Notes under the pieces: model-generated
The model's input: the letters and a program-made list of their open reading frames with translations, nothing else
The model's database searches: none
What the model was told of the DNA's origin: nothing
Position numbers and translations under genes: made by a program
NCBI GenBank assembly: GCA_965660075.1
Contig: CBFHYO010000039.1
Location: 1-6,370 of the forward strand
Length of the DNA: 6,370 nt
From: CAYYFV01 sp965660075
Lineage (GTDB): Bacteria > Patescibacteriota > Gracilibacteria > UBA1369 > GCA-2718715
Direction: 5' to 3'
Shown: piece by piece, positions 1 to 6,370 of the stretch
How the letters are laid out: each line of letters opens with the position of its first letter
How positions within the stretch are numbered: position 1 is the stretch's first letter

Positions 1-300
1 TTGAATCTTTTTGCTCGTGAAGTTAATAATTCTGTGCATGTTGAATTTGATGCAGGTGATGGAACTATGGTGTTGAAAACTGGTGAGACTCGCGTTGGTG
101 AAGAGAAATCTGAAATTGAGGTTGCAATTTCTGGAGATTCTAATAAAATCTCTATAAATTCTCAGTATTTATTGGATTGTCTGCAAGTAATTTCTTCTGA
201 TAAAATTATTTTAGAAGTAAATGAAAGTGTATCGCCAATTAAGGTTTTGAGTCCTAGTGACGAGAATTTTGTTTATATTATAATGCCTTTAAAAATTTAG
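1..300 (+). CDS. dnaN: DNA polymerase III beta subunit (sliding clamp), C-terminal part
   Basis: This is the last 99 residues of the ring-shaped clamp that holds DNA polymerase III on DNA; the start lies beyond the left edge. The first codon, TTG, is read here as an internal leucine. The segment matches the end of clamp domain III. An opening LFAREVNNSV strand precedes the acidic GETRVGEEKSEIEV stretch. Next comes INSQYLLDCLQVI, equivalent to the family's N-x-x-Y-L-x-D-x-L helix. It closes with the typical strand ending in MPLKI, where other clamps have MPMRL or similar; this tail helps form the pocket for clamp-binding peptides. The stop is TAG, and mfd begins 17 bases later on the same strand, so the two are probably co-transcribed. 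Identification rests on recalled family patterns, and only one of the three clamp domains is visible. Confidence 0.9.
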   Translation: MNLFAREVNNSVHVEFDAGDGTMVLKTGETRVGEEKSEIEVAISGDSNKISINSQYLLDCLQVISSDKIILEVNESVSPIKVLSPSDENFVYIIMPLKI

Positions 301-317
301 GCGCTAATAATTTTTAA

Positions 318-3300
318 ATGTCTCAGTCTGATATTTTATCTTTGTGGTCTGATGATTTAACAAAGAATGCTACTTTGTTGGCAAGTAAAGATCGACAAAT
401 TGTTGTATCTGGTTTAGCAAACGAAACTGGTCGTGCCATTTGTTCAGCAAATTTTTTACGAGCTAGTCTTGGAAAATCCGCCTTGATTTTAGTTAATGAC
501 ACTAAGCAAAGAGAAGCTTTAGTTAATCACTTGCGTGTTGTTAGTAAATTTAATGTTGAGGAATTTGAACTTGAACCGAATGCTAATCAAGATAAATTTA
601 TCGCTCGTGATAATCTTATTCGTAAAACTAATTTAGCAGCCAAGTTGTCGCGTGATAACTTTGGTTTTATTGTATCTACTTTTGAGGATGTATTGTCGAA
701 TGTGGCCCGCAAAAAAGAAGTTTTTCGGAATTTAACCGAGTTTACTGTCGGTATGGAGGTGAATATGGTTGAGATTTTTGAAAAACTTATCTCTATGAAT
801 TATTTAAATGGGCAAGGTGTTCAGGTGGATAATGGAGAGTATTATTGTATGGGGGATCAGTTGACTATTTTTCCTGCCAATTTTGATTATCCAGTAAGAA
901 TTAGTGTTGAGTTTGATAAAATTGAAAAAATCGAAATTTTAGATTCTGAAACTAGATTGTCTGTATCGGAAGTGGAAAGTTTTATTGTTTGGCCCATTTT
1001 GGATTCGGATGAGAATGGTATGCTTTCTGAATATGCAATCGAAGATATTTTTATTATCGAAGATGAAATCGATTTATACGATGAGCATTTTAAGTTGTAT
1101 GAAAAGTTTTTATCAAATACTGATGCAGTTAAGGTAAGGTATTCGACTTTTAATGAAGATGAGCCTAATCACGCGCATTGTATGTTTAGTTCTACTTTGC
1201 GTTATTCGACAATGTACGATTTTATTTCTGACTTAAATTTAAAAAAGCAGAATAATTGGCAAATTTTATTGTTAACACAAAAAAAAGAACAGATTGAAAA
1301 GATTTTTAATGAACATCACTTTAAATATATCCAGGATGGATTGGGATTTATGAAAGGAAATTCTGGTGTTTTTATAAAATCTGTTGACTCACGAAAGGAT
1401 TTGGTTTCGAGTATTCAAGATATTGAACAAAAAGTTTTAATTATTTCTGATAGAGATATTCCTGGCTTGGATGAAAAGGAAAAAAAGAATAAAAATAATC
1501 ACCAGGTTTATTTGGACTTACTAACAAGTTTAAAAGTTGATGATTTGGTTGTGCATTCCGAACATGGTATTGGTCGTTTCGAGGGACTGGCAAGCCGGGT
1601 AATAGATGATATTAATAAAGAGTTTATGCAAATTGCATATGCTCAAAATGATAAATTGTTTGTGCCTATCGATCAGGCTGATCGGATTTCTAAATATATT
1701 GGTGCCGAAGAATTAGCGCCAAAACTTACTCGCTTGGGTTCTGCGGAATGGGCAAATGTGACGAAGAAAGTAAAAAAAGAAGCACAAAAAATTGCTAAAG
1801 AATTATTGCAATTATATGCCAAAAGGCATGCTGCAAAAGGATTTTCTTACAAAGATAAGGATGTACTAATGGCTGAATTTGAGGAAACTTTTCCGTATGA
1901 AGAAACTCCTGGTCAAATTAAAGCTATTTTGGATGTTAAAAAAGATATGTTAGATCCAAAACCAATGGATAGACTTGTGTGTGGAGATGTAGGTTTTGGT
2001 AAGACAGAAGTTGCTATGCGGGCGGCTTTCTTGAGTTTTCTGAATGGAAAACAAGTTGCCTTTATGTCGCCAATTACTATTTTGGCAGATCAGCATTTTA
2101 AGAGTTTTAAAAAACGTATGGATGCCTTTAATGTACGGATTGAGATGTTATCACGGTTTAAGACTAAAGCTGAGCAAACTAAGATTTTAAAGAAGGTTGA
2201 AAGAGGTGAAGTTGATATTCTTATTGGTACGCACAGATTATTACAACCAGATATTAAATTTAAGAATTTAGGTTTGGTTATTATCGATGAGGAGCAAAGA
2301 TTTGGTGTGAAACAAAAAGAAAAAATGAAAGAAATGCGTAATGAAGTTGATATTTTAACTCTTACTGCAACGCCAATTCCGCGTACTTTGAATATTTGTT
2401 TAAATAAGTTACGTGAAATTACAACAATAACTACAGCTCCTCCTGGTCGTTTACCTGTAATTACCGAGGTTCGGAAATATTCTGAAAGATTGGTTGAAGA
2501 GGCGATAATGAAAGAAATTGACCGTGGCGGACAAGTTTATTTACTGCATAATCGTGTACAAACTATCGATTCTCTAGCGGCTAAATTGTCTGAAAGAATG
2601 CCAAATGTGCGTTTTATAGTTGCTCATGGGCAGTTGAATCCTGTTGATTTGGAAAATCGAATTATGGAATTTACCCAAGGTAAATACGATGTACTTGTCT
2701 CATCTACAATTGTTGAAAATGGAATCGATTTACCAAATGCCAACACTTTGATTGTAAACTCGGCAGAAAAGTTTGGACTTTCGCAGTTGTATCAGTTGCG
2801 TGGTCGTGTGGGGCGTGGAAAAGCCCAGGCTTATGCTTATTTGATGTATCATGGGCAAAGACTCAAGTTGGATGCAAAAAAGCGTCTCAAGGCTATTGTA
2901 GAAGCTTCAGAGCTTGGTTCTGGCTTTCAGATAGCTATGAAAGATTTGGAAATTCGTGGTGCTGGTGAAATTCTGGGTGCGAGCCAAAGTGGTGCTATGA
3001 ATGTGGTTGGTGTGACTCACTTTTTACGAATGCTTAATAAAGCTGTTAAGGATTTAGAAGCTGGTAAGACTTCGGATGATGATGAAATCAAAGAAGTTTC
3101 TATTGAGCTGCCAATCAACGCCTATATACCAGAGAGTTATATTAGTGCTTCTAAGGATAAGATTAATTTGTACCAAAAATTATCTTCTGCTGATACTCAT
3201 GAATACTTATTGGAACTCAGGTCTGAGGTTGAGCAAGAGTTTGGTCATTTACCTGCTGAGGTTTTGAATTTATTCGAAATTATTGAGCTTAAAATGTATG

Positions 3301-3575
3301 CTAAAAAGGCTCATTTGGTGAATATTAAAGCAATGAATATGGGTAATCAACGACTTGGAAAGATGGTTGTGCTACGCTTTACCAAAGATTTGAGACCAGA
3401 AAATATTATGAACATGCTTTCGAAAAATCCAAAATGGCAAATTGGATCGGATACTCTAAAAATTCCGATGAAGGATTTGGGTGTGGTGTTTTTATCGGCA
3501 ATTAAAGAAAGTGTTATGGCCTTAGCCGAAGATGTGACCCCAGATGATATGGTTAAGAAGGTGAGTGGGAAGTAG
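318..3575 (+). CDS. mfd: Transcription-repair coupling factor Mfd
   Basis: Mfd is a cytoplasmic ATP-driven DNA translocase. It pushes stalled RNA polymerase off DNA and recruits UvrA for nucleotide excision repair. The product is 1085 residues and complete. Residues 1 to about 230 resemble the UvrB-like N-terminal module. Residues 405-475 form the RNA polymerase interaction domain, with VHSEHGIGRFEGL at 412-424. The translocase core has Walker A GDVGFGKTE (556-564), the DEEQ box in DEEQRFG (657-663), TATPIPRTL (683-691), STIVENGIDLPN (796-807) and QLRGRVGR (826-833). The RG motif KDLEIRGAGEILG is at 875-887, and residues from about 926 form the C-terminal TRCF domain. The Walker lysine is residue 562 against 634 in E. 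coli, so the shortening lies before the motor. ATG 318 is the first start in frame after the dnaN stop and gives a normal N-terminus. The gap GCGCTAATAATTTTTAA has no Shine-Dalgarno sequence. No terminator follows the TAG stop, so transcription could read into ssrA. Confidence 0.97.
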   Translation: MSQSDILSLWSDDLTKNATLLASKDRQIVVSGLANETGRAICSANFLRASLGKSALILVNDTKQREALVNHLRVVSKFNVEEFELEPNANQDKFIARDNLIRKTNLAAKLSRDNFGFIVSTFEDVLSNVARKKEVFRNLTEFTVGMEVNMVEIFEKLISMNYLNGQGVQVDNGEYYCMGDQLTIFPANFDYPVRISVEFDKIEKIEILDSETRLSVSEVESFIVWPILDSDENGMLSEYAIEDIFIIEDEIDLYDEHFKLYEKFLSNTDAVKVRYSTFNEDEPNHAHCMFSSTLRYSTMYDFISDLNLKKQNNWQILLLTQKKEQIEKIFNEHHFKYIQDGLGFMKGNSGVFIKSVDSRKDLVSSIQDIEQKVLIISDRDIPGLDEKEKKNKNNHQVYLDLLTSLKVDDLVVHSEHGIGRFEGLASRVIDDINKEFMQIAYAQNDKLFVPIDQADRISKYIGAEELAPKLTRLGSAEWANVTKKVKKEAQKIAKELLQLYAKRHAAKGFSYKDKDVLMAEFEETFPYEETPGQIKAILDVKKDMLDPKPMDRLVCGDVGFGKTEVAMRAAFLSFLNGKQVAFMSPITILADQHFKSFKKRMDAFNVRIEMLSRFKTKAEQTKILKKVERGEVDILIGTHRLLQPDIKFKNLGLVIIDEEQRFGVKQKEKMKEMRNEVDILTLTATPIPRTLNICLNKLREITTITTAPPGRLPVITEVRKYSERLVEEAIMKEIDRGGQVYLLHNRVQTIDSLAAKLSERMPNVRFIVAHGQLNPVDLENRIMEFTQGKYDVLVSSTIVENGIDLPNANTLIVNSAEKFGLSQLYQLRGRVGRGKAQAYAYLMYHGQRLKLDAKKRLKAIVEASELGSGFQIAMKDLEIRGAGEILGASQSGAMNVVGVTHFLRMLNKAVKDLEAGKTSDDDEIKEVSIELPINAYIPESYISASKDKINLYQKLSSADTHEYLLELRSEVEQEFGHLPAEVLNLFEIIELKMYAKKAHLVNIKAMNMGNQRLGKMVVLRFTKDLRPENIMNMLSKNPKWQIGSDTLKIPMKDLGVVFLSAIKESVMALAEDVTPDDMVKKVSGK

Positions 3576-3614
3576 GTTTTTCGTTTATTTGTAGAGGTTT
3601 TAGGGCGTCTGTGT

Positions 3615-3642
3615 TTGACAATTTTTCTACCTGTGTTAAAAT
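3615..3642 (+). promoter_or_regulatory. Sigma-70-type promoter of the tmRNA gene
   Basis: A perfect TTGACA -35 box lies at 3615-3620 and a TAAAAT -10 box (5 of 6 consensus bases) at 3637-3642, with a 16-base spacer. TGT directly before the -10 box gives an extended -10 element. Transcription would start near 3649, leaving a leader of about 14 bases before the mature tmRNA 5' end at 3663; RNase P would be expected to remove it. The rest of 3576-3662, after the mfd stop, shows no gene or terminator. Confidence 0.8.
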
Positions 3643-3662
3643 GGAGGTGTTCTTTGAATTAT

Positions 3663-4074
3663 GGGGGTGAACTTGGTTTTCGATTTGAGTGAATCGGGTT
3701 TATTTATTGCTATGTCGGGATCGCGCTGTCTCCCGGTACATCCGTCCAGTGCAAAATAAATGCTGAAAATTTAAAAGCTGCATTCGCGAGAGAAGAAGCT
3801 ACGGCTCTTATCCCAGTTGCTGCTTAATTTAAGCTTAGAACCCCTATAGCGGGTTCGACCGTTAATTGTTTTGGCCTTGGGAATAGTTAGCGGAGAATTA
3901 CAAGGATCGATTTAAAGTGCCGTTTTCGCTTTGGATTTAGATTTTAAAAACTCGAGTAATTAGTGTTTTGTTAGTTTTATAGCTAATTGCTTTAAATAAA
4001 AAAAATTAACTATCATAGTAGACGTATTTAGGCTCCACTTAAAGACCCGGGTTCGAATCCCGGCATCTCCACCA
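3663..4074 (+). ncRNA. ssrA: tmRNA (ssrA), one-piece form with encoded CCA
   Basis: tmRNA rescues ribosomes stalled on broken mRNA, acting first as alanyl-tRNA and then as mRNA for a degradation tag; it works with SmpB. The acceptor strand GGGGGTG (3663-3669) pairs with CATCTCC (4064-4070), using two G-U pairs. A4071 and the encoded CCA follow. The T arm is CCGGG (4047-4051), loop TTCGAAT, then CCCGG (4059-4063). CTATG (3710-3714) can pair with CATAG (4014-4018) as the long helix closing the mRNA part. The first pseudoknot is visible: CGGGA (3716-3720) with TCCCG (3731-3735), and GCGCT (3723-3727) with AGTGC (3748-3752). The tag reading frame follows. Later stems include GAACCC/GGGTTC (3838-3843/3851-3856), CCTTG/CAAGG (3875-3879/3901-3905), AAAGTG/CGCTTT (3914-3919/3927-3932) and AATTAGT/GCTAATT (3958-3964/3982-3988). 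Mature length is 412 bases, longer than E. coli's 363. It is a single uninterrupted molecule, not the permuted two-piece type. Confidence 0.96.
3762..3827 (+). other. tmRNA tag-peptide reading frame
   Basis: This is the internal mRNA segment that encodes the proteolysis tag. The resume codon is inferred as GCT at 3762. It lies nine bases after the first pseudoknot ends (3752), behind an A-rich linker AAAATAAAT that resembles the linker before E. coli's GCA resume codon. The frame gives AENLKAAFAR followed by EEATALIPVAA, 21 residues, then TAA at 3825-3827. With the alanine from the tRNA part, the added tag would be 22 residues. The other two frames from 3751 and 3752 hit stops within a few codons, so the frame is firm; the exact resume codon is an inference. 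The stop codon sits in a small palindrome GCTTAATTTAAGC (3822-3834), which fits the usual helix around the tag stop. The ending VAA is a conservative variant of the common LAA degron recognised by ClpXP-type proteases. Confidence 0.75.
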
Positions 4075-4083
4075 AAGCTCGTC

Positions 4084-4138
4084 GAATTTTAGGTTGCGAC
4101 GAATTCGCGCTAGACCGCGAAAGTCTCACCAAAAATTC
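4084..4138 (+). other. Long imperfect hairpin in the tmRNA 3' trailer
   Basis: A 55-base segment beginning 10 bases after the encoded CCA folds on paper into about 20 base pairs. GAATTTT (4084-4090) pairs with AAAATTC (4132-4138). After an A-A mismatch come GG/CC (4092-4093/4129-4130), TG/CA (4095-4096/4127-4128) and GAC/GTC (4098-4100/4123-4125). The apex is a perfect TTCGCG/CGCGAA stem (4104-4109/4116-4121) with loop CTAGAC. A competing stem TCGTCG/CGACGA (4079-4084/4097-4102) is possible. Its role is unknown: it could be a processing or stability element for the tmRNA precursor, a small RNA, or the remnant of a repeat. The rest of 4075-4216 shows no supportable gene, only a 20-codon frame at 4146-4208. 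Confidence 0.5.
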
Positions 4139-4216
4139 TCCTTGCATGGCTCTGGTTTTTATATTGCAGCATGGAGGGATGATTTTGGCAAAAGTGAACC
4201 TTCTTTAAATAATTTA

Positions 4217-4244
4217 AAACCCTCAGGGGTACTGAGGGTTTTTT
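4217..4244 (+). terminator. Rho-independent terminator after ssrA, possibly bidirectional
   Basis: AAACCCTCAG (4217-4226) pairs perfectly with CTGAGGGTTT (4232-4241) around a five-base loop GGGTA. The final T run extends to 4244. It would end the ssrA transcript, and any read-through from dnaN-mfd. Read on the minus strand, the same stem is followed by TTTTAAATTATTT, so it may also end the converging secreted-protein genes, whose last stop is at 4275. The stretch 4245-4274 between them is T-rich and holds nothing else recognisable. Confidence 0.9.
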
Positions 4245-4274
4245 GTGACTTTTTTAGAAAGCGTTTTTAATTTT

Positions 4275-4926
4275 TTATTTAACGAGAATGTTGATTATAA
4301 GCGGCGTGTTTTGCTGATTGATTTCTGTGTTTTGTTGCTCATGTGTAAAGTCATCTGCTGTGTAATTTGTAGTTTGAATTAATTTTATTTCATCCATAAT
4401 TTGTAAATCTGAATTGAATCTTTTGTGGAAACCCATCATGCTAACTCCATTTTGAGTACTAAGATCAGTTGTTAAGCATTCCATTATTTGTGGAGTTGTT
4501 CTGAGTTCGCCGTTGCAGTAACGGGTGGTTGTAAATTCATTCTCGTAAGGAATTGTTGTTCTTCTATCTCTCATCACACCTCTATATTGAAATGCTATTT
4601 GACAGCCTTGATTGTTAAATTCATGTAGTTTATCATGAATAAATTGCAGGCTTTCTGGTGATTGTTTGTAGTTGATTACAAACTCTAGACCTCTTTGCCA
4701 TACTCCATTACATTTTACTTTAGATTTGTTTAAGTCTGAATCTATTGCTTCAAAACGTGTTGGGGTAGAGGATTGATTGTTTTGTCCAAGGTTGGTTTGG
4801 GTGCTGATCTTACTTAAATCTATTGATTTGTGTGAAGCCAGTTAATTGTTGGCTGTTAATACTATAGGTTGCGGTAGCTAGAGCTAAAATTGCTAAAGCT
4901 AGAATTAATTTAATTTTGTTTGTCAT
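4275..4926 (-). pseudogene. Secreted protein gene interrupted by a frameshift, function unknown
   Basis: I do not recognise the family. ATG at 4926-4924 starts a clear export signal: MTNKIK, then the hydrophobic LILALAILALATA, with a signal-peptidase-I-type ATA site at residues 17-19 and no lipobox cysteine. That frame ends at TAA 4812-4810 after 38 residues. The neighbouring frame is open from 4841 to the TAA at 4275-4277 but has no ATG, GTG or TTG until GTG 4577, well inside protein-like sequence (for example KCNGVWQRGLEFVINYKQSP). The two frames therefore look like one protein of about 216 residues whose frame changes between 4841 and 4813. The body has four cysteines (VKCNG, QGCQI, RYCNG, MECLT) and an NQ/T-rich C-terminus, as expected for an exported protein. 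The start lies 10 bases after the stop of the repeat protein gene, suggesting one operon. It may be a genuine pseudogene, a sequencing or assembly error, or a recoded gene. If the frames are independent, the shorter call is 4275-4577 from GTG. Confidence 0.7.
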
Positions 4927-4936
4927 TTGTTTGGGG

Positions 4937-6370
4937 TTATTGGTTACAGTTTACAATATTTTGTGTTTCTGTAATTTCTATATTTATATAATCTTGATTT
5001 TCGCTAACTATTTTAAATGCATAGTTTGGATTGTAAAGCAGTGTGTTGAACGGATCTGTTAATTCTTGCTGAGTTGCTTGGTTTGCTTGTCTATATTCTT
5101 GAGCCGATGTTTCTTTAGAATTAATTAGATAGTAATCGCCAATTCTGATGTTTGCTTGCTCTTGATTGTGGCACTCGTCAGTAAGTTTTAGTGATCCTTG
5201 ATTGAAGGATATAATAAATTTTGGAGTTTCGTATGAAGTGTTTGTTACAAAAGGAAGAGAGTAATTTTCTGTTTTTTTAATTTTAAATTGAAGGCCTTCA
5301 TTTGCTGTATTTCTAAACATTATGGAATCACCGCCATGTTTTTTAAACTCTATGTTTTGGGAGTTGAATAAGTTTGGTTCTAATCGACATGGTAGATATG
5401 TGTAGTTGTCTGGTGTTTGTCTTGCTGGTACTGCATAAGTTGTTTGGTATTCTGGATTGTAAAAGCTATTTAAATACTCGAATTCATTACCGTAATAGTT
5501 ACTTCTAAATGCTGGAGTAAGGTTGTAGTCTAGAAATGAACCAAAGTAACAATTTATGCTATCTGTATTTTGTGAGTTAAATAAGACTTGATGCTCTTGT
5601 GGCTGTAAATATGTATTTCTACTTCTGAATAAGTTTCTAGAATTTATATTTGGATCATTTGCTCTAACATATGGAATTACGTGTACTGCAAGTTCTGTAG
5701 GCCTGTCTGTTACAAGGTGTAAGTTATCTATACTTGGACATCCCTGATCTGTACCAGAAACTGTAGGACAGGTATCTTGGTTGTTCGCAATTCCATCACC
5801 ATCCATATCTGGATCGCACACATCTCCAATATTATCGTCGTCTATATCTTCCTGGTCCGGATTTTCATTATATGGACAGTTGTCATATGCAGGAATATCT
5901 AGGATTCCATCTCCGTCTTTGTCTTGGTCACATATATCACCAATTCTATCACCATCTAAGTCTTCTTGGTTTGGGTTTGCATTAAATGGACAGTTGTCGC
6001 GTCCGTTGTCTTCGTCTCTATATGGTCCGTTTGTATAACCGTCTCCATCTATATCTTCATCGCAGACATCTCCTTGGCCGTCACCGTCTCTGTCTCTTTG
6101 AACTCTATTACTTATTCGTTCACAGTTATCGTCGTTGTTTAAGTGTCCGTCAGCATCCATATCATCGTCACAAGCGTCTCCATATTGGTCTTGGTCTCGG
6201 TTTGATTGACTTGGATTTGGAGTTTGTAAACAGTTGTCATCTTCATTGATAACTTCATCACCGTCCATGTCATCGTCACAAACGTCTCCTATGTTGTCAT
6301 TATCAAGATCTTCTTGATTTGGGTTTATTGTTGTTGCGCAATTGTCTGGACCATTGTTTACACCGTCTCC
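4937..6370 (-). CDS. Thrombospondin type 3 repeat surface protein, N-terminus missing
   Basis: The frame stays open to the right edge, so 477 C-terminal residues are visible and the true start is outside the window. ATG 6268 lies inside a repeat and is not a credible start. Residues 1-213 (counted from the edge) are thrombospondin type 3 repeats: runs of DxDGDG with paired DNC and GD(V/I/A)CD cysteines. Such repeats bind calcium and make stiff, disulfide-braced stalks on secreted or cell-surface proteins. Residues 214-477 form a 264-residue domain I do not recognise. It is rich in N, Q, Y and T and has four cysteines (INCYF, LPCRL, DECHN, VNCNQ), so it may be a disulfide-stabilised beta-rich domain. 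No membrane segment or sorting signal is visible at the C-terminus, which ends QNIVNCNQ, so any anchor must lie upstream. Ten bases after its stop a second secreted-protein gene begins. The repeat identification is strong. An adhesion or calcium-dependent surface role is an inference. Confidence 0.88.
   Translation of the reverse strand, partial: GDGVNNGPDNCATTINPNQEDLDNDNIGDVCDDDMDGDEVINEDDNCLQTPNPSQSNRDQDQYGDACDDDMDADGHLNNDDNCERISNRVQRDRDGDGQGDVCDEDIDGDGYTNGPYRDEDNGRDNCPFNANPNQEDLDGDRIGDICDQDKDGDGILDIPAYDNCPYNENPDQEDIDDDNIGDVCDPDMDGDGIANNQDTCPTVSGTDQGCPSIDNLHLVTDRPTELAVHVIPYVRANDPNINSRNLFRSRNTYLQPQEHQVLFNSQNTDSINCYFGSFLDYNLTPAFRSNYYGNEFEYLNSFYNPEYQTTYAVPARQTPDNYTYLPCRLEPNLFNSQNIEFKKHGGDSIMFRNTANEGLQFKIKKTENYSLPFVTNTSYETPKFIISFNQGSLKLTDECHNQEQANIRIGDYYLINSKETSAQEYRQANQATQQELTDPFNTLLYNPNYAFKIVSENQDYINIEITETQNIVNCNQ
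5732..6370 (-). repeat. Array of six thrombospondin type 3 calcium-binding repeats
   Basis: Six protein-level repeats are visible, and the first is cut by the window edge. Unit positions are 6266-6370, 6158-6265, 6050-6157, 5918-6049, 5804-5917 and 5732-5803, with lengths of 35, 36, 36, 44, 38 and 24 residues. A typical unit reads DGDG, a short turn, DNCP, then NPNQEDLDGDRIGDICD. The fourth unit is longer because of an inserted segment around YRDEDNGRDNC. The last is a short terminal unit ending DQGCPS. The units differ at many bases, so this is an old, functionally conserved array rather than a fresh tandem duplication. Confidence 0.9.

Noticed and set aside
3076..3267. A 63-codon plus-strand frame
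   Set aside because: It lies wholly inside mfd in another frame and has a low-complexity I/L/S composition; it is a shadow of the real gene.
3661..3759. A 32-codon frame from ATG 3661, with GGAGG at 3643-3647 upstream
   Set aside because: It lies over the tmRNA 5' end and first pseudoknot. The GGAGG would sit upstream of, or at, the predicted transcription start, and the peptide has no protein-like features.
4041..4074. A tRNA-like end that could be a standalone tRNA
   Set aside because: No anticodon arm or 5' tRNA half lies just upstream. The acceptor strand pairs with 3663-3669, making it the 3' end of tmRNA.
4146..4208. A 20-codon frame in the tmRNA trailer
   Set aside because: It is very short, has no ribosome-binding site and no recognisable peptide, and chance explains it.
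5781..6249. Two overlapping plus-strand frames of 85 and 87 codons
   Set aside because: They are antisense to the thrombospondin repeats. Their repetitive SPSxSxS and R/H/L-rich text comes from the repeat bases, not from a separate gene.
5732..6370. Regular repetition on the plus strand that could suggest a CRISPR or DNA repeat array
   Set aside because: The roughly 105-base period matches codon-level protein repeats with diverged bases. There are no identical direct repeats with unique spacers.

Overview
The window is a low-GC bacterial stretch with three parts. Two plus-strand replication and repair genes and a tmRNA gene lie on the left. A transcription terminator sits near position 4230. 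A converging minus-strand pair of secreted-protein genes lies on the right. Low GC, no recognisable Shine-Dalgarno sequence before any visible start, and a calcium-binding-repeat surface protein fit a Patescibacteria (CPR)-like or other lightly characterised lineage. That placement is an inference: no rRNA or other decisive marker is present. The standard bacterial code fits. Visible stops are TAG (dnaN, mfd) and TAA (the rest), and the long mfd frame has no internal TGA.

Left part, 1-3575 (+): the last 99 residues of the DNA polymerase III sliding clamp (dnaN) are followed after 17 bases by a complete mfd. Mfd is the translocase that removes stalled RNA polymerase and recruits nucleotide excision repair. 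The spacing suggests co-transcription.

Middle, 3576-4274 (+): a good sigma-70-type promoter (TTGACA, TGT-TAAAAT) drives ssrA (tmRNA) at 3663-4074, with the 3' CCA encoded. The tRNA-like ends, the first pseudoknot, the resume codon and the tag frame can all be read. The inferred tag is 21 residues and ends IPVAA. The roughly 140-base trailer holds a long imperfect hairpin that tmRNA does not explain. A strong terminator at 4217-4244 ends the transcript and may serve both strands.

Right part, 4275-6370 (-): a large gene cut by the right edge encodes thrombospondin type 3 calcium-binding repeats followed by an unrecognised 264-residue C-terminal domain. Ten bases downstream is a second secreted-protein gene whose signal-peptide start and long body are in different frames, so it is a pseudogene, a sequencing error or a recoded gene. 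Both products carry four cysteines outside the repeats and appear to be exported, so they may work together at the cell surface. Their function is unknown.
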